A DNA stretch of 33,633 bases from NCBI GenBank assembly GCA_018711755.1, contig DVHY01000076.1:1-33633 (forward strand), read 5' to 3'. Source of the stretch: Candidatus Limivicinus faecipullorum. Its GTDB lineage: Bacteria; Bacillota; Clostridia; Oscillospirales; Oscillospiraceae. The notes beneath the pieces were generated by a model, which did not search any database, was not told where the DNA came from, and saw only the letters and a program-made list of their open reading frames with translations. Made by a program: the position numbers and the translations under genes. Below are positions 9,101 through 16,789 of this stretch, piece by piece; positions within the stretch are counted from its first letter, which is position 1; each line of letters begins with the position of its first letter.

Positions 9101-9934
9101 TTAATATTCAAAGTCCGGGAAGTAGTGGGCATAAAACTCCTCATAGCAGATGCCCTGCTCCATGATGAAGGTTGCCACTTCCTTGCCCACATAGCGGTAG
9201 TGCCAGGGCTCATCCCAGCCGGTGAGCAGCAGCTTCTTGGTGGGATAGCGCTTTATGAAGCCGTACTCGGCGCAGTGCTCGTCCAGCCAGGCGAAGAACT
9301 CCTGATTCATCTCGCTGTAGACCATGCGGGAGTAATTCTTGTCCAGCAGGTCAACGGCCAGACCCAGCTGATGTTCGCTGCTGCCGGGATATGCGGTTAT
9401 CTTCTTGGCCTCCTCCACGGCCTCCTGATAGATAGGTTCGGTGTAATCCACGTCCACGCCGCCGGCCATCTCGTAAGCGATCTGGCTGGCCTTGGAGTTA
9501 AAAAGGCGAGCCTGGAAGGAATATTCTCTGTAGGCTCCGGCCACATATACGGTAAATCCCGCATCGTTGATAGCCTCGATAAAAGCGTCAAGATAGGGCA
9601 GATACTCGGTATCGAACTGCATGTACTTGGTGCCTGTAATGGTGGAGGTGGACTCAGGCTTAAAAGCGGAGGAGAGAAGGTTCTTATTGTTGACTAAGGT
9701 GAGATGACGGGCGGTGAAGTCGGACTGAGTGAGCTGCGGCCATATATCCACTGTGGGCTCCGGGGTAGGCGTGGCGTTCATATCAAGGAAGGTCACGCTG
9801 TCGGACTTGACGTATGCGCCTTCAGCCCCGCCGAAAATCACATCGGTGCTGTTCTCCATACGGGAGACCACTATGGTATAAAGCACGAGGCAGAGACCGG
9901 CCATGCACAGCAACCACGCTACTTTCTTTTTCAT
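9101..9934 (-). CDS. M15B (VanY/DdcY-type) D-alanyl-D-alanine carboxypeptidase
   Basis: N-terminal TM; AGAYREYSFQARLF, GSSEHQLGLAVDL (SxHxxGxAxD) and WDEPWHYRYVG (ExxWHxR). Confidence 0.93.
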   Translation of the reverse strand: MKKKVAWLLCMAGLCLVLYTIVVSRMENSTDVIFGGAEGAYVKSDSVTFLDMNATPTPEPTVDIWPQLTQSDFTARHLTLVNNKNLLSSAFKPESTSTITGTKYMQFDTEYLPYLDAFIEAINDAGFTVYVAGAYREYSFQARLFNSKASQIAYEMAGGVDVDYTEPIYQEAVEEAKKITAYPGSSEHQLGLAVDLLDKNYSRMVYSEMNQEFFAWLDEHCAEYGFIKRYPTKKLLLTGWDEPWHYRYVGKEVATFIMEQGICYEEFYAHYFPDFEY

Positions 9935-9981
9935 ACCCCGTCGCTTCCTTTCATAACAAATTGGGTCATACTTGGAGTGGA

Positions 9982-10010
9982 ATTATACCATCAATTTGTT
10001 AAGATTTCAA
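9982..10010 (-). promoter_or_regulatory. SigmaA-type promoter of the M15B peptidase gene
   Basis: Minus strand TTGAAA (10005-10010), 17-nt spacer, TATAAT (9982-9987). Confidence 0.8.
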
Positions 10011-10042
10011 GTACGGGAGCATAAAGCAGTCTCTGGGGCGTC

Positions 10043-12157
10043 TCAGCTCTGCTCGGCCACATAGAGGCTGGCCCTGGACTGGATGAGCTCGGCGGTCTCC
10101 TCCGGTGTCTTGTCGCCGGCGAACATGGCCTGGCACTCGCTGTTGATGATGTCCATTATTGCTCTGTCGTAATCTGACAGGTTCTCAATTGCGTCCAGGA
10201 AATCCAGCAGCTTGTGGGCGTCGGCCCGGGTCATCTTCACCTGGGCCTCCTCGTCGGCCATGGCCTTGGCGATAGACTCCTCCAGGGCCGGGCGGTACAT
10301 CAGCAGAGGATAGCCGGGCATTACGCCTCTGTCTGTATTTGCGTTCATCAGCATGTACTTTATAAACTCCCAGCAGCCCTCCTGGTGCCGGCTCAGGCTG
10401 CATATGGCGAGCTGGGTGTTCAGACTGGCGTCAGTGCCGCAGCTGCCGTCGGGGGTGGGCCAGCCTATAAAGCTGAGGGGGCAGCCGGCCCGCTGCTCGG
10501 ACTCGGCAAGGGAGCTGACATACATGGCGAATACTGCAGCCGTCGTCTGCTCCCCGGCGGCCACTCTGGGTTCGCCGGGCCCGAAAACCATATCGTTTAT
10601 ATCCTCCGGGGTCTCCCTGAGCTCCAGGGCAGTCCTGAGCAAATCAATAAATTCAGGGCTGTCAAAGCTGCAGTCCCCGCTGGTCCAGTCAAGAGCATAG
10701 CGCACATAGCGGCCTATGACATTATATATAAAGAGTTCACGGGTGAGGTTGTATATACACATCTGGTCTTCCCGGAGCCCTGCGTCTATCTGCCGGTACT
10801 CCTCCAGAGTCCAGCCATAACGCTGCCCGAAGTCCGACTCTCTGGCCGCCAGCGTATCCAGATAGAAGCTTTCACCCATCACATATATGCCGCCGTTGTA
10901 GTCCAGGGCCTTGTACAGCACGATGTCCTCCGGGCTCAGCTCCTCGTCCGCCTCTATCAGGGGTCTCATGTCCACCAGCAGTCCCTTTCCGGCATAGATG
11001 TTGGGAGATATCCAGCCGCTGAAAAAGCAGAACATGTCCGGGGTCCTGCCGGAGATAAGCTCCGTGTTCAGCCTCAGCTGTACCTCTTCGGCGGAAGCAT
11101 AAATGCCCCCTGAGTAGTCCACCACCCTCACATAGTATTCGTCGCTGTGGGCGTTGAAGCGTGCCGCCAGCATGTCCATTCCGTTGGGGTCCATGCAGGC
11201 GATAAGCAGCTCGGTCTTGGGCTGAAGCTCCGCAGGTTCCGCAGGCGTCAGCAGGTAGCAGCTGTCGCTGCCCAGGCAGAGGAATTCCCCTCCTTCGGCC
11301 TTCACTTTATAGATGCTCCCCGGGTTCAGATAGCATTCGGACCAGATTACTTTGGGAGAAGCCGTCCCTTGTGCGTCCAGGGAATATATCCCCTGGTCTG
11401 TGAGCAGCAGCAGATAGCTGCCGTCCCCGCCGTCAAAAAGGCTCCCTGCCGGGCAGGTGAAGGCCTGGGTGAATTCTCCCGTCCCTCCGTCAAGCCTGTA
11501 TAGCGTCAGCCCCTCCGCCTCCTCCCCGGCGGCGTACAGCGTCCCGTCCTCGCTGAGGACAAGGCTCAGCCCTTCGCCGGGCAGCACTCCGCTTCCTGTG
11601 AGCTGTCCGCCGCCGTCCAGGATAAGCAGCTGGGTCTGATTGACCTGCAGGTATATTTTCTCCCCGGAAAATTTTACAGACTGCACGTCGCCATATCCGT
11701 ATCTCTCACTTTCATACATCCCGTTGAGCTCTGCGGTGAACACCGGCTCCAGCTCCGGGCTGTATTTGCTCAGGCTTATCTCTTGTCCCTCTTCCTCAAA
11801 GCTCACATCCAGCATGTATATGCCGTCATCTTTGACGCAAAACTCCACGTTGAAGTCTCGCTCAACCGTGCCCAGTTCCATGTCTCCCCTGAGTATATGG
11901 TATGGATTGATGTCAAGCTCACTTTGAACCAGATAGTACAGCTCCCCGCCGTATACATCCACATCCTGGCACAGCACCGGCAGTTCAATGTTCTCCATTT
12001 TGTAGGCCCCGCCCTGGCCCTTCCACTCCATGGTGGCCTCGTTCAGGCCGCCGGAGTAGCTTGGCTGGCTTTCTTCGGCAGAACTCCCGTCCTTCCCGCA
12101 GGCGCCAAGCAGAAAGGTCAGGCACAGCAGCGCCGCAAGTATCCTTGATTTTTTCAT
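10043..12157 (-). CDS. Extracellular solute-binding lipoprotein (family 1-like) with N-terminal propeller-like region
   Basis: Lipobox signal peptide ILAALLCLTFLLGAC; N-terminal repeats of beta-strand/Gly-turn type (KIYLQVNQTQLLILDGGGQL, LVLSEDGTLYAAG, LTLYRLDGG); C-terminal SBP-like region (LLIACMDPNGMDMLAARFNAHSDEYYVRVVDYS...GRTPDMFCF, GRYVRYALDW). Confidence 0.75.
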   Translation of the reverse strand: MKKSRILAALLCLTFLLGACGKDGSSAEESQPSYSGGLNEATMEWKGQGGAYKMENIELPVLCQDVDVYGGELYYLVQSELDINPYHILRGDMELGTVERDFNVEFCVKDDGIYMLDVSFEEEGQEISLSKYSPELEPVFTAELNGMYESERYGYGDVQSVKFSGEKIYLQVNQTQLLILDGGGQLTGSGVLPGEGLSLVLSEDGTLYAAGEEAEGLTLYRLDGGTGEFTQAFTCPAGSLFDGGDGSYLLLLTDQGIYSLDAQGTASPKVIWSECYLNPGSIYKVKAEGGEFLCLGSDSCYLLTPAEPAELQPKTELLIACMDPNGMDMLAARFNAHSDEYYVRVVDYSGGIYASAEEVQLRLNTELISGRTPDMFCFFSGWISPNIYAGKGLLVDMRPLIEADEELSPEDIVLYKALDYNGGIYVMGESFYLDTLAARESDFGQRYGWTLEEYRQIDAGLREDQMCIYNLTRELFIYNVIGRYVRYALDWTSGDCSFDSPEFIDLLRTALELRETPEDINDMVFGPGEPRVAAGEQTTAAVFAMYVSSLAESEQRAGCPLSFIGWPTPDGSCGTDASLNTQLAICSLSRHQEGCWEFIKYMLMNANTDRGVMPGYPLLMYRPALEESIAKAMADEEAQVKMTRADAHKLLDFLDAIENLSDYDRAIMDIINSECQAMFAGDKTPEETAELIQSRASLYVAEQS

Positions 12158-12251
12158 TGTTCCGGCCTCCCGATTTTTGTTCTATATTCTTAATAACGGA
12201 AAATACCGGACACTGTTGCACCCTTTTAAGAAAATTAAGAATTCTTAAGAT

Positions 12252-12279
12252 AAAAAAGTGGCCGGGATTATCCCCGGCC
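12252..12279 (-). terminator. Intrinsic terminator downstream of NUDIX gene
   Basis: GGCCGGG (12260-12266) / CCCGGCC (12273-12279); minus-strand tail ACTTTTTTATC. Confidence 0.8.
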
Positions 12280-12318
12280 GATGTGAGCCATATTTGATTT
12301 CCGGCCTGAGCCCTGCCC

Positions 12319-12897
12319 TCATTCCGCCACGGCCAGGGCTATCTGGCTCCAGGTCTCCATGTTGTCGAATTCCCCTCTCAGCTCCTGAAGACTCATCCAG
12401 CCGCCGCTGAGCTTTTCCGTCTCCTTCACCGAGACCTCCCCCTCAACCTCCATGGAGAAGCACAGCCCCAGATGCACGGCGCCCACGCCGTTGCCGTCGT
12501 CGTTTATAAAGCCCTGAGGCACCAGCTCCCCCCGGCGCTGGATGTACACTTCCTCATCCAGCTCACGTTCCAGGCCCTTCATAAGCACGCTGCGCCGGTC
12601 GGTCTCGTCCACGGGGTTGATGTGTCCCCCTATGCCGATGGAGACCTTGCCGTGAAGGCGGCTCTCGCCCCCCTTGTTAAGGCGCCGGGTGGCAAACACC
12701 AGGCCCTTCCGGGTCAGCACCACATAGGGGATTATCTGTTTGTAGGAGGGGTCTTCCTCTGCCGCCGGGCGGTCAATGAACTCGTGCTCATTAATGATAA
12801 TATCCAGCATTGCCTCCCTGTCCTCGGTGAGCAGGCCGGTCCTGCCGGAGATGAATTTTGCCAGCTTTTCCGTTTTAACTACCAGTACCTTTTCCAT
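12319..12897 (-). CDS. NUDIX-domain protein (phosphoesterase-like)
   Basis: GKVSIGIGGHINPVDETD...GLERELDEEVYI. Start taken at MEKVLVVK (12897); the upstream part of the 509-aa track ORF is antisense to the hydrolase gene. Confidence 0.85.
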   Translation of the reverse strand: MEKVLVVKTEKLAKFISGRTGLLTEDREAMLDIIINEHEFIDRPAAEEDPSYKQIIPYVVLTRKGLVFATRRLNKGGESRLHGKVSIGIGGHINPVDETDRRSVLMKGLERELDEEVYIQRRGELVPQGFINDDGNGVGAVHLGLCFSMEVEGEVSVKETEKLSGGWMSLQELRGEFDNMETWSQIALAVAE

Positions 12898-12915
12898 ATG
12901 GGCTCCTTCTGTATA

Positions 12916-12944
12916 TTGACTAAAATTTGCCTGCCGTGTAAAAT
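12916..12944 (+). promoter_or_regulatory. SigmaA-type promoter of the alpha/beta hydrolase gene
   Basis: TTGACT (12916-12921), 17-nt spacer, TAAAAT (12939-12944); AAAGGAGG Shine-Dalgarno before ATG 12991. Confidence 0.75.
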
Positions 12945-12990
12945 CGTTATAACAATACAGAGATAATAACACATAAAGGAGGATAATTCC

Positions 12991-13935
12991 ATGCCCAGTT
13001 TCAAGGAATTTTATTTTACCTCGTCCACCGGCTGCAACCGGATAAGAGTGAAGCAGTGCAGCCCCGACGGCGAACCCAAGGCCATAGTTCAGATAGCCCA
13101 CGGCATAGCCGAGCACGTGGACCGCTATACGGAGTTTATGGAGCACCTGGCCTCCAAGGGCTATCTGGCAGTAGCCAACGACCATCTGGGTCACGGCAAA
13201 TCCATACGCCCCGGAGAGCTGAAAGGCTTCTTTGCCGACGAGAACGGCTGGGACTATGTGGTGGCGGATATGGTAAAGCTCCATGACCGCACTGCGGCTG
13301 AGCACCCTGGCCTGCCCTATGTGATGTTCGGCCACAGCATGGGCAGTTTCCTCACCCGCACCTATATCATAAAGCACCCGGACAAGTATGACGCCGTCAT
13401 CCTCAGCGGCACCGGCCACCAGACAAAGCCTCTGGTTTTGGGAGGATATGCTGCGGCAGCAGCCGCCGTGAAGTTCTGCGGCCCCAGGAAAGAGGGGGAC
13501 AAGCTGAACGACCTGGCTTTCGGGGCCTATACCAAGGGCATTGATGATCCCCGCACCCCCTTCGACTGGCTCACCCGGGTGGACAGCGAGGTGGACAAGT
13601 ACATCGCCGACCCTCTCTGCGGCTTTGTGGCCACGGTGAGCCTGTTCCGGGACATGATGGGCGGCATCAAATTCATCACCGACCAGAAGAACATAAATAC
13701 CATGAGCAGGCAGCAGCCGGTATATTTCATGTCCGGGGCCCGGGACCCGGTGGGAGACTACGGCAAGGGCGTGGAGCGGGCCTATAAGGCTTTCTGCAAA
13801 GCCGGGCTCTATGACGTTCTGATGCGCCTGTATCCCGGCGGCCGCCACGAGATGCTCAACGAGGAGAACAAGTACCAGGTGTACCGGGACATCCTGGCCT
13901 GGCTGGAGGACAAGGTCCCGGCAAAGCAGCCCTGA
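12991..13935 (+). CDS. Alpha/beta hydrolase (monoacylglycerol lipase/lysophospholipase-like)
   Basis: IVQIAHGIAEHVDRYTEFMEHLASKGYLAVANDHLGHGKS, MFGHSMGSFLTR (GxSxG), GARDPVG, GGRHEMLNE. Confidence 0.93.
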   Translation: MPSFKEFYFTSSTGCNRIRVKQCSPDGEPKAIVQIAHGIAEHVDRYTEFMEHLASKGYLAVANDHLGHGKSIRPGELKGFFADENGWDYVVADMVKLHDRTAAEHPGLPYVMFGHSMGSFLTRTYIIKHPDKYDAVILSGTGHQTKPLVLGGYAAAAAAVKFCGPRKEGDKLNDLAFGAYTKGIDDPRTPFDWLTRVDSEVDKYIADPLCGFVATVSLFRDMMGGIKFITDQKNINTMSRQQPVYFMSGARDPVGDYGKGVERAYKAFCKAGLYDVLMRLYPGGRHEMLNEENKYQVYRDILAWLEDKVPAKQP

Positions 13936-13968
13936 ACCCCGCCCCTTGTTTAAATCAGTATAAGGTAT

Positions 13969-14009
13969 AAAAAGCTGAAAGGCGCTGCATGATGCGGCGC
14001 CTTTCAGCT
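13969..14009 (-). terminator. Strong terminator hairpin between convergent hydrolase and ispH-rpsA genes
   Basis: AGCTGAAAGGCGC (13973-13985) / GCGCCTTTCAGCT (13997-14009) plus inner GCAT/ATGC; minus tail TTTTATACC. Confidence 0.85.
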
Positions 14010-14039
14010 ATATCGTTATGGTTGGAAGTTATTTAGAAA

Positions 14040-15257
14040 TCACTCTTCGTCGCCCATCTCGGGTACGATGCCGGTGGCCTCGCCGGTAGCGGAGACCTCG
14101 TAGACCAGAGCGTCCTCACCGTTGTCCTCTTCAGCTTCCTCCACCTCAGCCACGGGAGCGGGGGCGGGCTCGGACAGGGCACGGATGGACAGGGAGATCT
14201 TGTGCTTCTCCTCGTCGATAGCGGTGATCTTGGCGTCCACAACATCGCCCACGGAGAGCACGTCCTCAGGCTTGCCTATGCGGCGGTTGGCGATCTGGGA
14301 GATGTGGATGAGTCCGTCAACGCCGGGCAGGACCTCGGCAAAGGCGCCGAAAGGCATGAGCTTGACGATGGTGACGGTAGCCACGCTGCCCACCTGGTAC
14401 TTGTTGGTGAAAGCGGTCCAGGGGTTGGCATTGGGGTCCTTGTAGCCCAGGGAGATCTTGCGCTTCTCCTTATCGAAGTTGATGACATAGACCTCCACCT
14501 CGTCGCCCACGGAGAGGACCTCAGAGGGCTGGTGGATGCGGCCCCAGCTCAGCTCGGATACGTGGACCATACCGTCGATGCCGCCGATATCCACAAAGGC
14601 GCCGTAGCTGGTCATGGACTTGACAACGCCGTGATAACGCTTGCCGATCTCTATCTCGTTCCAGATGGCCTCGGTGCGCTCCCGGCGCTCGGCCTGAGCC
14701 ACGCGGCGGATGGAGCCCACCACACGCTTGCGGGCCTTGTTGACCTCGGTAATCTTGAGGCGGACGGTCTTCTTCAGCAGCTGGCTCATATCTGCGTCAC
14801 GGGGCAGGTCGGTCTGGGAGGCAGGAACGAATACACGCACGCCCTTCACGTTGACGACAACGCCGCCCTTGTTCTCCTCGGTGACCACGCCTTCCAGCAC
14901 GGTGCCGTTATCAACGGCCTCTTCCACCTCGGTCCACATCTTGGCGGCATCCAGGCGCTTCTTGGACAGCATTGCGGTGCCCTCCACGTCGTTGACGCGG
15001 ACGACGACGGCTTCGATGGTATCGCCCACCTTGACAACGTCTTCCACCTTGACGCCGTCGTCGGTAAACTCGGAAGTGGGGATGAAGCCGGAATACTTGG
15101 CGCCCAGATCAACGCTGATCTCAGTGCCGGTGATAGCAACTACAATGCCGGTTACCTTATCTCCATTATATATAGTTTTGAGAGTCTCCTCCAACATTTC
15201 GTCAAAGGACATTTCCTTCTCAACTGGGGTCTCTTCGATTTTGATTTCGTCACTCAT
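14040..15257 (-). other. rpsA: Possible alternative in-frame product: free-standing S1 from internal ATG
   Basis: Internal ATG at 15257 (MSDEIKIEETPVEKEMSFDEML) preceded by AAGGAGG at 15269-15275, located at the IspH/S1 junction. Confidence 0.5.
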
Positions 15258-16094
15258 TTTGTTTCTTACCTCCTTAATTATCCACGCAGGTGTGGATGCT
15301 CCGGCTGTGAGTCCGACAACATCGGCGTCTTTAAGCCTGTCCATATCCAGCTCTCTGGCGTTCTCTATGAACTGGACGTTGGAGCATTGCTCGGCGCAAA
15401 TCTGTGCAAGGTGAACGCTGTTGGCGCTGTGCTTTCCGCCGATGACCACCATGGCATCACATTCCGAGGCAAGCCTTGCCGCTTCCTCCTGCCGCGTGAA
15501 CGTAGCAAGACATATTGTATCAGATATTTTCGCATTTGTACATCTTTTTTTTATTACATTACAACATTCAGTAAAATTATTGCGTGTCTGAGTGGTTTGT
15601 ACCACGACTGTTATTGGTTTTCCCCAATATTCTGTATTTTTATCCAGCCAAATTTCCAAATCCTGAGAATTTTCAAATACTGCGTGTTCGCCGCACCAGC
15701 CGCATATTCCCTCGACTTCCGGGTGTTTTGGCATGCCGATGATGATGACGAAGCGCCCCTCCGCCGCGGCCCGGCTGACGATGGTATGTATGGCCTTGAC
15801 CTTCGGGCAGGTGGCGTCGGCCACCTCTCCCCCGGCTTTTTCCAGCCGCTCGTATATTTCCCTGGAAACACCGTGGGCCCGGATGAGCACATGTTCTCCG
15901 GCCTCCAGCTCGTCGGGCTTCTGGATGACCCTGAGTCCGCCGGCCTCCAGCCGGCGCACCACGTCCTCATTGTGTATAAGCTCGCCGAAGCTGGCGCAGC
16001 TTCCCCGCTCTTTCAGGAGCTTTTCCGCCATGTCCACCGAGCGGCTGACTCCGAAGCAGAAGCCGGCGCTCTGAGCCACTCTCAGCTCTCTCAT
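14040..16094 (-). CDS. ispH: Fusion of 4-hydroxy-3-methylbut-2-enyl diphosphate reductase (IspH) and ribosomal protein S1-like protein
   Basis: N-terminal IspH motifs SAGFCFGVSRSVDMA, ANCPKV-like DATCPKVKAIH, VVQTTQT, TICLATFTRQEEA, VIGGKHSANSVHLAQIC; then four S1 repeats (GTEISVDLGAKYSGFIPTSEF; GGVVVNVKGVRVFVPASQ; YGAFVDIGGIDGMVHVSELS; FGAFAEVLPGVDGLIHISQI). Confidence 0.95.
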   Translation of the reverse strand: MRELRVAQSAGFCFGVSRSVDMAEKLLKERGSCASFGELIHNEDVVRRLEAGGLRVIQKPDELEAGEHVLIRAHGVSREIYERLEKAGGEVADATCPKVKAIHTIVSRAAAEGRFVIIIGMPKHPEVEGICGWCGEHAVFENSQDLEIWLDKNTEYWGKPITVVVQTTQTRNNFTECCNVIKKRCTNAKISDTICLATFTRQEEAARLASECDAMVVIGGKHSANSVHLAQICAEQCSNVQFIENARELDMDRLKDADVVGLTAGASTPAWIIKEVRNKMSDEIKIEETPVEKEMSFDEMLEETLKTIYNGDKVTGIVVAITGTEISVDLGAKYSGFIPTSEFTDDGVKVEDVVKVGDTIEAVVVRVNDVEGTAMLSKKRLDAAKMWTEVEEAVDNGTVLEGVVTEENKGGVVVNVKGVRVFVPASQTDLPRDADMSQLLKKTVRLKITEVNKARKRVVGSIRRVAQAERRERTEAIWNEIEIGKRYHGVVKSMTSYGAFVDIGGIDGMVHVSELSWGRIHQPSEVLSVGDEVEVYVINFDKEKRKISLGYKDPNANPWTAFTNKYQVGSVATVTIVKLMPFGAFAEVLPGVDGLIHISQIANRRIGKPEDVLSVGDVVDAKITAIDEEKHKISLSIRALSEPAPAPVAEVEEAEEDNGEDALVYEVSATGEATGIVPEMGDEE
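15514..15542 (-). promoter_or_regulatory. Possible internal promoter for rpsA within ispH
   Basis: Minus strand TGTACA (15537-15542), 17-nt spacer, TACAAT (15514-15519) with TGA before it (extended -10-like), inside the AT-rich island. Confidence 0.4.
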
Positions 16095-16789
16095 TGCCGG
16101 TCCTTCCTTTCCGGGGAAAGCCTGGTAACAACCAGCTCTGTCAAAAGCCTTAAGCTCTCGTCGAAATTGATGTCGCTGGTGTCCACTACCAGGGCGTCTT
16201 CCGCGGCCTTCAGTGGGGCCGCAGTCCGGCTGCTGTCCTGCTTGTCCCTGTACTCTATCTCCCGGAGCACGTCTTCAAAGCTCTCTTCGATGCCCTTGTT
16301 TTTCTGTTCCAGCATGCGCCTTCTGGCTCTGGCCTCGCTGCTGGCGGTAAGGAATATTTTCAGCTCCGCATCCGGCAGCACGACGGTGCCTATATCCCGT
16401 CCGTCCATTATCACGTTGTTTTTCCTGGCGAAGTCCCTCTGCATATCCAGCAGATAGGTCCTCACCGCCTGGTGGGAGGACACGTCGGAGGCGCAGATGG
16501 ATATCTCCGGCAGGCGTATCTGTTCCGACACGTCCTCCCCGTCCAGATACATCCGCTGTTCCCCCGCCTGGTTGTAGCCCATCTCTATCTTTATTTTGGG
16601 CAGCAGCTCCATCACCGCTTTCTCATCCTTGCGGTCAATGCCCCGGCGGTATGCGGCCAGACCCAGGGTGCGGTAAATGGCCCCGGTGTCCACATAGATA
16701 AAGCGAAAGGCCTCCGCCAGCTTTTTGGCCAGGCTGCTCTTCCCCGCCCCGGAGGGGCCGTCGATGGCAATGGAAAAAAATTCATTCAT
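16091..16789 (-). CDS. cmk: Cytidylate kinase
   Basis: FSIAIDGPSGAGKSSLAKKLAEAFRFIYVDTGAIYRTLGL, MDGRDIGTVVLPDAELKIFLTASSEARARRR. Confidence 0.97.
   Translation of the reverse strand: MNEFFSIAIDGPSGAGKSSLAKKLAEAFRFIYVDTGAIYRTLGLAAYRRGIDRKDEKAVMELLPKIKIEMGYNQAGEQRMYLDGEDVSEQIRLPEISICASDVSSHQAVRTYLLDMQRDFARKNNVIMDGRDIGTVVLPDAELKIFLTASSEARARRRMLEQKNKGIEESFEDVLREIEYRDKQDSSRTAAPLKAAEDALVVDTSDINFDESLRLLTELVVTRLSPERKDRQ

Noticed and set aside
12898-13848. N-terminal extension of the 509-aa minus ORF (12319-13848), apparently fused to NUDIX
   Set aside because: The extension is antisense to the alpha/beta hydrolase; NUDIX begins at MEKVLVVK (12897), and a good + promoter lies in the divergent gap.
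14202-16457. 751-aa + strand ORF antisense to ispH-rpsA and cmk
   Set aside because: Shadow frame of well-supported minus-strand genes; low-complexity His/Gly/Val/Leu composition, no recognisable motif and no ribosome site noted.
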